Below the pieces are notes generated by a model. It was not told where the DNA came from, ran no database searches, and was given only the letters and a program-made list of their open reading frames with translations. Position numbers and translations under genes: made by a program. A stretch of DNA of 33,453 bases. Origin: Tardiphaga sp. Its GTDB lineage: Bacteria; Pseudomonadota; Alphaproteobacteria; Rhizobiales; Xanthobacteraceae. The DNA is taken from assembly GCA_030147505.1 (NCBI GenBank), contig JASBVG010000081.1, positions 1-33,453 on the forward strand, written 5' to 3'. Shown here in pieces: positions 9,571 to 18,164 of this stretch (positions are counted from its first letter, which is position 1; every line of letters begins with the position of its first letter).

Positions 9571-12500
9571 TTATTCTGCCGGAACGGCGTTCATATCCGG
9601 CGCCGCCGCGCGCTCGCGCCGCGAGAACATGCCGATCAACACCGGCAGGACCAGCAACACCAGCACCGGCGCCAGCACGATGCCGCCGACCACCACCAGC
9701 GCCAGCGGCCGCTGCACCTGCGATCCGATTTCGGTCGAGAACGCCGCCGGCAGCAGACCGACACAGGCCGCAATACAGGTCATCATGACTGGCCGGAACC
9801 GCGAGTGGCAGGCTTCCGCCAGCGCAGCCATGCGCGCCATGCCGGCGTCGATCTGCTCGTTGTAATAGGACAGCAGGATGATGCCCTCCATCACCGAAAT
9901 GCCGAACAGTGCGATGAATCCGATCGCGGCGGAGACGCTGAACGGTGTGCCGGTCAGCGCGAGTGTGAAGATGCCGCCGACCATCGCCATCGGAATGACG
10001 CTGAGCGCGAGGCACATGTCGCGGAACGAGGCGAAGTGGAAATAGAGGATGACGCTGATCAGGAGGATGGTGATCGGCACGATCACCTTCAGTCGCGCGA
10101 TGGCATCCTGCAGATTACCGAACTCGCCAACCCATTCCAGGCGATAGCCCGGCGGCAACGTCACCTCCTCCGCGATCTTCCTCTGCGCCTCGAGCACCGT
10201 GCTGCCGAGGTCGCGGCCGCGCACGCTGAACTTGATCGGCAAATAGCGTTGCTGCTGTTCGCGGTAGATGAATGAGGCGCCCGCCACCAGCTTGACGCTG
10301 GCAACTTCCTTCAACGGAATCTGCACCACCGATGAGCCGTTGCTAACCCCGATCGTGAGGCGTTCGATGGCGCCCACGCTCTGGCGATAGGGCGATGCCA
10401 AGCGAACCATGATCGGGAAGTGCCGATCGCTTCCATCCTCATAGACTTCGCCGGCCGCTTGCCCACCGATCGCGGCCTGCACGGCTGAATTGATATCGCC
10501 CGGCGCGAGGCCGTAACGGCCTGCGGCGTTGCGATCCACATCGATGCGGATGGTCGGTTGCCCGACCGAGTTGAACACCGCAAGATCGGTGACGCCGGGC
10601 ACCGTCTGCATCACAGCCTTGATCTTGGCCGCCGTCTTCGTGAGAGAATCGAGATCAGGGCCGAACAGCTTGATCGAGTTCTCTCCCTTCACGCCTGACA
10701 CGGATTCCTGGACGTTGTCCTGGATATATTGGGAGAAATTGAATTCGATGCCCGGAAACTCACTGCTCAAACGTTTTGAGAGTTCGCTGGTCAACATCTC
10801 CTTGTCGACATCCTTGCGCCACTCGCTGCGTGGGCGCAGCGGCACGAAGAACTCTGCGTTGAAGAATCCGGTTGCGTCGGTGCCGTCATCGGGCCGCCCC
10901 TGCTGCGACACCACCGTCTCGACTTCAGGATAATCCTTGATCAGCTTTCTGATCTGATTGACGTATTTGTTGCCTTCATCGAGCGAGATCGACGGCGGCA
11001 TGGAGGCGCGCACCCACATATTGCCCTCCTCCAGACGCGGCAGGAATTCGAGGCCGAGCGAGCGCGCCATCAACAGAGATCCAAGCACCAGCACACCAGC
11101 AACCGCCAGCGTTGCACGGCGGCGGTCAAGCGCAAGCTTGAGCATAGGTTCATAGATCCGGCGCAGCCAGCGCACCACGACGGTCTCGACCTCCTTGACA
11201 CGCTCCGGCAGCAGCACCGCGCTCAGGGCCGGCGACACCGTGAGCGTCGCCAGCAGGCCGCCGGTGAGCGCATAGGCATAGGTCTTGGCCATCGGTCCGA
11301 AGATGTGGCCCTCGACGCCGCTGAGCGTGAACAACGGCAGGAAGCCGACGATGATGATCAGCGCCGAAAAGAAGATCGCGCTATTCACCTGCGTCGCGGC
11401 ATCGAAGATCACCGCCAGCTTGCCCTTGAAACCGCGGCGCCTTCCTTCCTGATCGGTCGCGCCCGCATGACCGGCGAGATGTCTGAATATGTTCTCCACC
11501 ATGATGACGGTGGCATCGACGATCAGGCCGAAGTCGATGGCGCCGATCGACAGGAGATTGGCGGATTCGCCGCGTATCACAAGGATTCCGATGGCGAAAA
11601 ACAGCGCGAACGGAATCGTCGCGGCGACGATCATGGCGCTGCGCAGATCGCCCAGGAACATCCACTGCACGAAGAACACGAGCAGGATGCCGAAAGCGAG
11701 ATTGTGCAGAACCGTGTGCGTGGTCGCCTGGATCAGGTCGCTGCGGTCATAGATGCGCTCGATCCGGACGCCCGGCGGCAGGATGCCGCTGGCATTGATA
11801 TTGGCGACCTCCGCCTCGACACGCCGGATGGTCGGCAGACTCTGTTGCCCGCGCCGCATCAGCACGATCCCCTGCACGATATCATCGTCGCTGTCCTTGC
11901 CGGCGATGCCGAGCCGCGGCTTGGCCCCGATCGAAACCTCGGCGATGTCGCTGACGCGAATGGGGTTGCCGTTCGATGAGGACAGCATGGTGTCGCGCAC
12001 TTCCTCGATGGTGCGGATCAGGCCGACGCCGCGAACCACGGCGGATTGCGGACCGATATCGACGGTGTTGCCGCCGACATTGATATTGCTGTTGTTGAGG
12101 ACCGTGATGACCTGCGGCAGTGTGAGACCCGCAGCGTTCAGCTTGTTGAGATCGACATTGACGTCAAACGTCTTGCTCTTGCCGCCCCAGCCGGTGACGT
12201 CGATCACGCCGGGCACCGAGCGGAACCGGCGCGCGATCACCCATTCCTGCAGGGTCTTCAGATCCATCACGCCATAGTTGGCAGGCCCCACCACGCGATA
12301 TCGGAAAATCTCGCCGATGGGACTGGTCGGGGAGATTGTCGGCTGCGCGCCGTTCGGCAGTGGCGGCAACTGGCTGAGGCGATTGAGCACCTTCTGCTCC
12401 GCCTCCTCATAGGTGAAGTCATAGGTGAATTGCAGCTTCACGTCGGACAGGCCGAACAGCGAGATCGTCCGCATCGTCTTGAGATTCGGAACGGAAGACA

Positions 12501-12714
12501 CCGCCTGCTCGATCGGGATCGTGATGTAGCGCTCGATCTCCTCGGCCGATTGCCCCGGGCTCTGGGTGACGATGTCGACCAGCGGCGGCACCGGATCCGG
12601 ATAGGATTCGATGTTGAGCTTCATGAACGCGATCACGCCCGCGCCGAGCGACAGCACGAACAGGACGACAACAAGTACGCGAAATTTGAGCGCAAACTCG
12701 ACAATGGCGGTCAT
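9571..12714 (-). CDS. RND efflux pump inner-membrane subunit (HME/CzcA-like)
   Basis: Proton-driven inner-membrane pump of a tripartite efflux system. The 1,047-residue protein has the two-halved RND plan: a first membrane helix near 11-31, a large periplasmic loop, membrane bundle 335-500, a second loop, and membrane helices near 525-545 and from about 860 on. In TM4, DFGLIVDATVIMVEN (394-408) keeps Asp394, Asp400 and Glu407, matching the charged triad of the heavy-metal (CzcA) branch and unlike the DD pair of AcrB-type drug pumps. The second Asp is followed by Ala-Thr rather than the usual Gly-Ala. Metal export is therefore plausible, but the substrate is unproven. The gene follows the adaptor by 15 bases and precedes the outer channel by 19 bases. 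Confidence 0.93.
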   Translation of the reverse strand: MTAIVEFALKFRVLVVVLFVLSLGAGVIAFMKLNIESYPDPVPPLVDIVTQSPGQSAEEIERYITIPIEQAVSSVPNLKTMRTISLFGLSDVKLQFTYDFTYEEAEQKVLNRLSQLPPLPNGAQPTISPTSPIGEIFRYRVVGPANYGVMDLKTLQEWVIARRFRSVPGVIDVTGWGGKSKTFDVNVDLNKLNAAGLTLPQVITVLNNSNINVGGNTVDIGPQSAVVRGVGLIRTIEEVRDTMLSSSNGNPIRVSDIAEVSIGAKPRLGIAGKDSDDDIVQGIVLMRRGQQSLPTIRRVEAEVANINASGILPPGVRIERIYDRSDLIQATTHTVLHNLAFGILLVFFVQWMFLGDLRSAMIVAATIPFALFFAIGILVIRGESANLLSIGAIDFGLIVDATVIMVENIFRHLAGHAGATDQEGRRRGFKGKLAVIFDAATQVNSAIFFSALIIIVGFLPLFTLSGVEGHIFGPMAKTYAYALTGGLLATLTVSPALSAVLLPERVKEVETVVVRWLRRIYEPMLKLALDRRRATLAVAGVLVLGSLLMARSLGLEFLPRLEEGNMWVRASMPPSISLDEGNKYVNQIRKLIKDYPEVETVVSQQGRPDDGTDATGFFNAEFFVPLRPRSEWRKDVDKEMLTSELSKRLSSEFPGIEFNFSQYIQDNVQESVSGVKGENSIKLFGPDLDSLTKTAAKIKAVMQTVPGVTDLAVFNSVGQPTIRIDVDRNAAGRYGLAPGDINSAVQAAIGGQAAGEVYEDGSDRHFPIMVRLASPYRQSVGAIERLTIGVSNGSSVVQIPLKEVASVKLVAGASFIYREQQQRYLPIKFSVRGRDLGSTVLEAQRKIAEEVTLPPGYRLEWVGEFGNLQDAIARLKVIVPITILLISVILYFHFASFRDMCLALSVIPMAMVGGIFTLALTGTPFSVSAAIGFIALFGISVMEGIILLSYYNEQIDAGMARMAALAEACHSRFRPVMMTCIAACVGLLPAAFSTEIGSQVQRPLALVVVGGIVLAPVLVLLVLPVLIGMFSRRERAAAPDMNAVPAE

Positions 12715-12729
12715 GGCAATATCTCGAAC

Positions 12730-13968
12730 CTAGAAAATATTGGCGGCGCGATCGATGAAGATCGTGCCCTTGACCACGACGCGTTCGCCGATCTTGAGCC
12801 CGTCGAGCACCTGCACCCGATCGCCGTCGGTCAGACCGAGACGGATCTTGCGAACTTCCAGCGTACGATCGTCGCGCGCGACCCAGATTCGCGGCTCATC
12901 GCCGGTGTAGATGATCGCGCGCGACGGAATGTCCGGCGACAGCTTCCGCTCGTCGCCGTCGAACAGCGTGACGCTGGCGAACATCTCCGGCTTCAACACG
13001 CCGTCCGCATTGTCGATGGTGCCGCGGACCAGAAGACGACGGCTGTTGGGGTCGAACGCGGACGACACATAGTCGATGCGTGCCTTGAACACCCGGTTCG
13101 GCGCTGCCAGCACCTTGAACGACACATCCTGACCGAGCTGGACCTGCGATACGTCGGTTTCGCGCACGAAGGCGACAAGCCAGACGGTCTTGAGATCGCC
13201 GATGACATAGGCCGGATCGGAAGCCCCTGATGCAACATACTGGCCCGGTCCGAGTTTGCGCTGGACCACGGTGCCGCCGATCGGTGCGACGATGGTCGTC
13301 TCCGGATTGATCTGGCGCTTTTCCGCGAATGTATCGATCGCCTCGTCGCTGAGCCCGAGAATGCGCAGCTTGTTGCGCACCGCCTCGATGGCCGTCTCGC
13401 TCGAGCGCGCATCGTTCTGGGCCGCAGCGAGATCGGCCTGCGCCTGCTGCCAGTCCTTGAGCGGCACTGCCTTGCCGGCATAGAGATCGTTGGCGCGCTT
13501 CTCCACCGTCTCGGCGAGCTTCAGTTTCGTGCGCGCCGTGGCGAGCGTGCTGGCCGCGGCAACATAGTCGTTGAGGCTCTGCACCGTGTCGGCCGCTTCC
13601 AGCACAAACAGCGGCTGCCCCTTCCGGATCACATCTCCCGGCTTGGCGAAGATCTTGCTGGTGCGACCGGCATAGGGGGAAAATACAGGCGTCGAGGTCT
13701 CGTCGTTGACCGCGATCTTGCCTTCGGTGGTGAACTCCGATCGGAACGCATAGCCTTGCGATGGCGCGAGTTCCAGCGCCGCCCACTGCGTCTCGGTCGG
13801 CCGGAACACCCCGTCGCCTATGGTTGGGGCAGAGGCGGTCTTGCCATCCTCCACAGCCGCCTGCACGTCGAAATATTGCCGCGCCAACACCGGGAGAACG
13901 AGCCCCAGCGCAGCCAGGAGCGCCACCGCGAGGTAGCTTCGGGGGCGTTTGAAAATGGTCGGCGGCAT
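12730..13968 (-). CDS. RND efflux periplasmic adaptor subunit (HlyD/CusB-type)
   Basis: Membrane fusion protein linking the inner pump to the TolC-type channel. The 412-residue protein has an N-terminal anchor helix (about 12-29), a barrel-sandwich half near SPYAGRTSKIFAKPGDVIRKGQPLF, a coiled-coil hairpin (about 135-205) rich in Ala, Lys and Glu, the second lipoyl half VAPIGGTVVQRKLGPGQYV, a beta-barrel, and a membrane-proximal domain ending DGLKIGERVVVKGTIFIDR. There is no His- or Met-rich metal-binding extension. It is the first gene of the adaptor-pump-channel operon and is transcribed away from the response-regulator gene. The 145-base gap between them holds a direct repeat that may be a shared operator. 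Confidence 0.92.
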   Translation of the reverse strand: MPPTIFKRPRSYLAVALLAALGLVLPVLARQYFDVQAAVEDGKTASAPTIGDGVFRPTETQWAALELAPSQGYAFRSEFTTEGKIAVNDETSTPVFSPYAGRTSKIFAKPGDVIRKGQPLFVLEAADTVQSLNDYVAAASTLATARTKLKLAETVEKRANDLYAGKAVPLKDWQQAQADLAAAQNDARSSETAIEAVRNKLRILGLSDEAIDTFAEKRQINPETTIVAPIGGTVVQRKLGPGQYVASGASDPAYVIGDLKTVWLVAFVRETDVSQVQLGQDVSFKVLAAPNRVFKARIDYVSSAFDPNSRRLLVRGTIDNADGVLKPEMFASVTLFDGDERKLSPDIPSRAIIYTGDEPRIWVARDDRTLEVRKIRLGLTDGDRVQVLDGLKIGERVVVKGTIFIDRAANIF

Positions 13969-14034
13969 CGCGGCCTCACGAAAACGCGGCCGCCCAACGG
14001 GGGCGGCGCAATCGCGACGCCATAGCCCGCTCAG

Positions 14035-14051
14035 CTTACAGCAACCTTACA
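14035..14051. promoter_or_regulatory. Direct repeat CTTACA-N5-CTTACA, putative response-regulator operator
   Basis: Two identical six-base half-sites (14035-14040 and 14046-14051) are spaced 11 bases apart, one helical turn, in the gap between the divergent efflux operon and the response regulator gene. OmpR/PhoB-family regulators bind such direct repeats as head-to-tail dimers; PmrA/QseB-type boxes share the CTTA core and five-base spacer. The site lies 63 bases before the regulator ATG and 67 bases before the adaptor ATG, so it could control both units. Function is inferred from sequence and position. Confidence 0.5.
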
Positions 14052-14113
14052 AATGCTTGGTGCTTGCCCCGATGGTGCCATATCGGCCAAGTTCGGCGCT
14101 GGAGACTCTCTCG

Positions 14114-14788
14114 ATGCGACTGCTGGTGATAGAAGACAATGACGACCTGGCCGGCCTGCTCGCGCAAGGGCTGCGGGCGGCGGGCTATGAGTCCGATCGC
14201 TTCGCCTCGGTGGAAGACGCCCGGATCGCTCTCACAACCGTTTCCTATGCGGCGCTCATTCTCGACCTCGGCCTGCCCGATGGCGACGGCCTCGACGTTC
14301 TCCGTGAGCTGCGGCGTCGGCACGATCCCATTCCGGTCATTCTGCTCACCGCGCGCGGCGGCCTCGACGACCGCGTCTCCGGACTGAAACTCGGTGCCGA
14401 CGACTATCTCGTCAAACCCTTCGCTCTCGAAGAACTGCTGGCGCGAATCGAAGCCCAGTTGCGCCGCCCTGGCCAATTGCTCGGCGCGGAATTGAAAGTC
14501 GCCAATCTCACTTTCGACACCCGCGAGCGGCGCTGCACGATCGACGGCAAGCCGCAGCCGCTGTCGGTTCGCGAAACCACCGTGCTCGAGCACCTGATGC
14601 GCAGCAAGGATCGGGTGGTGTCCAAACGGCAGCTCGAAGACAGCATCTTCGGACTGTCGGAAGACGTTGGATCGAACGCCGTCGAGGTCTATGTGCACCG
14701 GCTGCGCAAGCAGCTGCAGGAGCGCGGCTCGAAGGCGCAGATCCATACGATCCGCGGCGTCGGCTATCTGCTCTCCGAGGAGCGATAG
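14114..14788 (+). CDS. OmpR-family response regulator (TctD/QseB-like)
   Basis: DNA-binding half of a two-component system. The 224-residue protein has a receiver domain (1-115) with acidic residues Glu7-Asp8, phospho-acceptor Asp51 in LILDLGLPDGDGL, switch Thr79 and conserved Lys101 in DDYLVKPF. A winged-helix domain (about 125-222) ends EVYVHRLRKQL...IHTIRGVGYLL. The ATG at 14114 is chosen because GGAG at 14101-14104 is well placed and the receiver fold begins at once; the open frame extends upstream without family support. The stop codon directly abuts the kinase ATG. It is divergent from the efflux operon, which it may regulate. The exact subfamily is uncertain. Confidence 0.94.
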   Translation: MRLLVIEDNDDLAGLLAQGLRAAGYESDRFASVEDARIALTTVSYAALILDLGLPDGDGLDVLRELRRRHDPIPVILLTARGGLDDRVSGLKLGADDYLVKPFALEELLARIEAQLRRPGQLLGAELKVANLTFDTRERRCTIDGKPQPLSVRETTVLEHLMRSKDRVVSKRQLEDSIFGLSEDVGSNAVEVYVHRLRKQLQERGSKAQIHTIRGVGYLLSEER

Positions 14789-16138
14789 ATGCGCCCGCTT
14801 CGCTCGATCCTGTCGCGTATCGTCGTCCTGCACATCATCGCCGTTGCGGTCACCACACTGACGATATCCTTTGCCCTGACCTGGCTGCTGGATCGCGCCA
14901 TCGACAACATCCACGACGAAGCCATGCGCAAGCAGGCCACCTCGATCGCCGCCCATCTTCGGGCCGGTCCGGACGGCAAGCCGATCCTGCAACTGCCGCC
15001 CGAGATCGAGGCCATCTATTCGCAGCCGTACAATCGTTACGTCTATGCAGTAGTCGACGCCGAAGGTGCGGTCCTGTTCTCGTCGCAGGCCAATCGCGGG
15101 CCTGTCTTCGCGGACTGGGACAAAAGCAAATTGTCATCCGAAGAGGAACGGCGCGGCGATGCGACCATCTCGGGCGTCAGTCTTCGCAAGACGCTGAATG
15201 ACAGGGAGTACTGGATCCAGACCGGCGAGAACCTGTCCAACCGCGACGCCTTGACCGATGACATCACCAGCGGCTTCTTCCGCGAGGTCGGCTGGATTAC
15301 GGTCCCCATTCTCCTTGTTCTGCTGGTCATCGACATCGCCATATTCCGGCGCGCGCTGTGGCCGCTGAAGCAGGCATCGGCCATCGCGCAGCAGATTGGT
15401 CCTACGCGTACCGATATCCGCCTGCCTGCCGATGATGTTCCGCTCGAAGTCAAACCTTTGATGACCGCCGTCAACCGCGCCCTCGATCGCCTCGACGAAG
15501 GCTTTCGCGTGCAGCGCGAATTTGCCGCCGATGCGGCGCACGAACTGCGAACACCGCTCACAGTCGTTCGGACGCGGCTCGAACTGGTCGAAGACAAGGA
15601 GCTTGTCGCCGGGCTGCGCAAGGATCTGGACGGCATCAGCCATCTGGTCAATCAACTGCTGGAATTCGCCGAGGTGGAGACGGCCGAACTGGCAGACGAT
15701 GAAACTGCCGATCTGCGCGACATCTGCGAAGACGTCGCCGCTTTCGTCGCCCCCATCGCCATCGCTCAAAAGAAGACGGTGTCGCTCACTGGAAGCGAAT
15801 TGCCCGTTCTCGTTCACGGCAACGCCGAGATGATCCGCCGCGCCGTGCTCAATCTCGCCAAAAACGCCGTCGAGCATACTGCGGAGAACACGATCGTCGA
15901 ATTCGACCTCGCCACCGATGGCACCATATCCATCAAGGATGCCGGCCCGGGGATCGCCGCCGACGAAAAGGACGCCATCTTCCAACGTTTCTGGCGCCGT
16001 GACCGCAACCGCTCGGGCAGTACCGGACTCGGCCTCTCCATCGTCCGGCGAATTGCGGAAATCCATAATGCGACGCTGCGCCTGGACAACGCGCCCACGG
16101 GAGGTGCGATTTTCAGCTTGGCCTTTAGGCGGACATGA
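14789..16138 (+). CDS. Two-component sensor histidine kinase
   Basis: Membrane sensor partner of the preceding regulator. The 449-residue protein has TM1 near 11-33, a periplasmic sensor of about 130 residues, TM2 near 168-187, a HAMP linker, the HisKA helix with phospho-acceptor His251 in AADAAHELRTPLTVV, N-box NLAKNAVEH (355-363), G1 DAGPGI (384-389), F-box FQRFWRRD and G2 GLGLSI (413-418). All catalytic motifs are present. The layout resembles the TctE/QseC class. The sensor domain has no recognisable metal-binding cluster. Genomic position gives two candidate signals: efflux substrates (divergent operon) or a ligand delivered by the TctC-like receptor encoded 210 bases downstream. Confidence 0.94.
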   Translation: MRPLRSILSRIVVLHIIAVAVTTLTISFALTWLLDRAIDNIHDEAMRKQATSIAAHLRAGPDGKPILQLPPEIEAIYSQPYNRYVYAVVDAEGAVLFSSQANRGPVFADWDKSKLSSEEERRGDATISGVSLRKTLNDREYWIQTGENLSNRDALTDDITSGFFREVGWITVPILLVLLVIDIAIFRRALWPLKQASAIAQQIGPTRTDIRLPADDVPLEVKPLMTAVNRALDRLDEGFRVQREFAADAAHELRTPLTVVRTRLELVEDKELVAGLRKDLDGISHLVNQLLEFAEVETAELADDETADLRDICEDVAAFVAPIAIAQKKTVSLTGSELPVLVHGNAEMIRRAVLNLAKNAVEHTAENTIVEFDLATDGTISIKDAGPGIAADEKDAIFQRFWRRDRNRSGSTGLGLSIVRRIAEIHNATLRLDNAPTGGAIFSLAFRRT

Positions 16139-16348
16139 GCCTCCACCCTCTTCTCAAAGGCCGGTATCCGCGCTAGGTCCTTCGCCATTGGCCGACCCGA
16201 GCGGACGCGCAACGACGCCTCCGCCCGATGTCATATCCGATCGATTTCATGGACGCGGACGTTCCGTTTGCGCCTGAATTGCCGGACATACCGGTCGGCC
16301 CCGTCCAGCATCGTCATCAAGAACGATAAAAAGAAGGAGTTCCCCCTC

Positions 16349-17332
16349 ATGGCTCATCTGAGTCGCCGTGCCATTCTGGCCGCCCCGCTTCTGCTGCCTT
16401 TGGCTGCCCAGGCACAAACGCAAACGCCCTACCCGTTGCGCCCCGTGCGCGTCATCGTCCCCTATCCCGCCGGCGGCGGCACCGACACCTGGGGACGCCT
16501 TGCGGTCGAAGGCATGCAGCCGGAACTCGGCGGAACCGTCATCGTCGACAATCGCGGTGGCGGCAATGGCATCATCGGTACCGAGGCCGTTGCCAAGGCC
16601 GAGCCCGACGGGCACCAGCTCCTGTTCACGATCACCTCGCATATTCAGGTGCCGGTGGTGATGCGTCGCTTCACCTACGACCCGATCAAGGATTTCGCAC
16701 CGATCGGCCGTCTCAGCTATACTGCCCTGGCGTTCTGCGTCGGCCCCAAGGTGCCCGCCGAAGTCACGACGCTGCAGCAATTCATCGAATGGGCAAAGGG
16801 CAAGGATCTGTCGCTCGGCAATTATGCAGCCGGCTCGCACGGTCATGCCTTCGCGGTGCTGCTCGCGCGCGAGGCGAAACTGAAGTCCGTCAACATCGCC
16901 TATCGCGGCGAGAGCCCGATGCTGCAAGATATGCTCGGCGGCTCCATCGATGGCGGCTTCCACTCCATGGCCGCTGCCGGCGCGATGGTGCGCGATGGCA
17001 AGGTGCGCGCGCTCGCCGTCGCCGCCACCAGGCAGCGCATCGCGAGCCTGCCGAATGTGCCGACCATGCTCGAGCTCGGCTATTCCGACTATTTCGGCTT
17101 CACCAGCTTCTCCGGCCTGTTCGCGCCCGCCAAGACGCCGCAGCCGATCGTCGACAAGCTCGCCGCTGCTTTCAAGGTCGCGGCCAACAAGCCGTTGGTC
17201 CAGGAGCGTCTGATCGGCATGGACACCGTTCCAGCCTATCTGCCGCCGGCTGAGTTCAAGGCCGAGGGGGAGCGTTCGCTGAAGCAGTGGACCGAGATCG
17301 TCGAGGCCCTCGACCTGCGCATGGACGGCTGA
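16349..17332 (+). CDS. Tripartite tricarboxylate transporter (TctC/Bug-type) periplasmic receptor
   Basis: Periplasmic solute-binding protein of the TctC/Bug family, which binds carboxylates such as citrate. The 327-residue product starts at the ATG at 16349, preceded by a strong AAGAAGGAG. Its signal peptide has a twin-arginine-like SRRAILAAP and a likely cleavage after LAAQAQ. Family marks are YPLRPVRVIVPYPAGGGTD, VIVDNRGGGNGIIGTEAVAK, the GAMVRDGKVRALAV segment and LPNVPTMLELGY. No tctA or tctB membrane genes are in the window, so it is an orphan here. Orphan TctC-like proteins are common and can serve other transporters or sensors. The downstream hairpin at 17,358-17,390 suggests a single-gene transcript. 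The 210 bases before it hold nothing else I can identify. Confidence 0.92.
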   Translation: MAHLSRRAILAAPLLLPLAAQAQTQTPYPLRPVRVIVPYPAGGGTDTWGRLAVEGMQPELGGTVIVDNRGGGNGIIGTEAVAKAEPDGHQLLFTITSHIQVPVVMRRFTYDPIKDFAPIGRLSYTALAFCVGPKVPAEVTTLQQFIEWAKGKDLSLGNYAAGSHGHAFAVLLAREAKLKSVNIAYRGESPMLQDMLGGSIDGGFHSMAAAGAMVRDGKVRALAVAATRQRIASLPNVPTMLELGYSDYFGFTSFSGLFAPAKTPQPIVDKLAAAFKVAANKPLVQERLIGMDTVPAYLPPAEFKAEGERSLKQWTEIVEALDLRMDG

Positions 17333-17357
17333 CCCCCTGGCGATCGTCACGCAACCG

Positions 17358-17390
17358 GATGCGGCGACGAGCGCATATCGTCGCCGCATC
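17358..17390 (+). terminator. Putative hairpin terminator after the TctC-like gene
   Basis: A perfect 13-base stem (17358-17370 with 17378-17390) and a seven-base loop, starting 26 bases after the receptor stop codon. No run of T follows directly, so it may be a weak intrinsic terminator or a 3'-end-stabilising hairpin. Confidence 0.5.
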
Positions 17391-17595
17391 GTGATGTTTA
17401 CAATGGTATGGGAAGGCGCAGAGCACGTCCCGTCTGCGGTCCCCGGCGCCCCGCCAAGCGCCGGCGCGGGTTCCGATATTCCGCAGCGCGCCTCGACCAT
17501 GCGTGACCACGGTTTGTCGGTATCGGGCCGCGACTGTCGCAAATCCGTCGCTTTGCCTCTAGCATCGGCCACAATCCTGGTCTATTCGACCGAAC

Positions 17596-17928
17596 ATGAT
17601 CAAAGCGCGTACCGCCAAATTTCAGATCGGACAGATTGTCCGTCACCGGATCTATTCGTTCCGGGGCGTGGTGTTCGATATCGACCCGGTGTTCAACAAC
17701 ACCGAGGAATGGTGGCTGTCGATTCCGGAGGAAGTCCGGCCGCACAAGGATCAGCCATTCTATCACCTGCTGGCCGAGAATTCGGACTCCGAATACATCG
17801 CCTATGTGTCCGAGCAGAACCTCGTGCCGGACGAGACGGGCGAGCCGATCCGCCATTCGCAGGTCGCCGAGATCTTCATCCGCGACAAGACCGGCGGCTA
17901 CCGGCAGCGCAATCAGTCATTGAACTGA
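17596..17928 (+). CDS. hspQ: Heat shock protein HspQ (YccV-like, hemimethylated-DNA-binding family)
   Basis: Small cytoplasmic protein. In E. coli HspQ binds hemimethylated DNA and acts as a specificity-enhancing factor for Lon protease. The 110-residue product covers the whole family: AKFQIGQIVRHRIYSFRGVVFDIDP, NTEEWWLSIPEEVRP, QPFYHLLAENSDSEYIAYVSEQNL and the end SQVAEIF. It starts at the ATG at 17596. No clear Shine-Dalgarno or heat-shock promoter could be made out in the 263 bases upstream. It is convergent with ialB, with an inverted repeat element and a strong terminator between them. Confidence 0.93.
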   Translation: MIKARTAKFQIGQIVRHRIYSFRGVVFDIDPVFNNTEEWWLSIPEEVRPHKDQPFYHLLAENSDSEYIAYVSEQNLVPDETGEPIRHSQVAEIFIRDKTGGYRQRNQSLN

Positions 17929-17957
17929 TCTCTCTCGTCATTTCCCGCCCTTTCGAT

Positions 17958-18086
17958 CCCTCGTGGTGAGGAAGCCTGGCGGCGCAATTGCGCCGCTGAA
18001 CGCGCCGTCTCGAACCATGAGCTGGCTGGGCGCGGCATGAGCAGACATCCTTCGAGACGCAGCTACGCGGCTCCTCAGGATGAGGG
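17958..18086. repeat. Intergenic palindromic repeat, copy B (inverted relative to copy A)
   Basis: A 129-base relative of the element at 5828-5959, in reverse orientation. Its reverse complement starts CCCTCATCCTGAGGAG and contains the same GCGTCTCGAAGGATG and CATGGTTCGAGACGGCG blocks. Terminal arms are 17958-17973 and 18071-18086. Like copy A, it lies between two convergent genes (hspQ and ialB). Confidence 0.8.
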
Positions 18087-18114
18087 CTGAGCTTGGGATT
18101 TCATCGACCGAAGC

Positions 18115-18145
18115 AAAAAAGGCGCCCATTGCTGGGCGCCTTTTT
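18115..18145. terminator. Bidirectional rho-independent terminator between hspQ and ialB
   Basis: A perfect eight-base stem GGCGCCCA/TGGGCGCC (18121-18128 and 18133-18140) with a four-base loop, flanked by six A on the left and five T on the right. It reads as an intrinsic terminator on both strands. It serves ialB (stop 20 bases away) and probably hspQ. Confidence 0.92.
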
Positions 18146-18164
18146 GTTTGTCTGTCCGATCCGC

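Noticed and set aside
12046..13230. Plus-strand open frame crossing the pump/adaptor boundary
   Set aside because: It spans two well-defined genes on the other strand and has no recognisable features.
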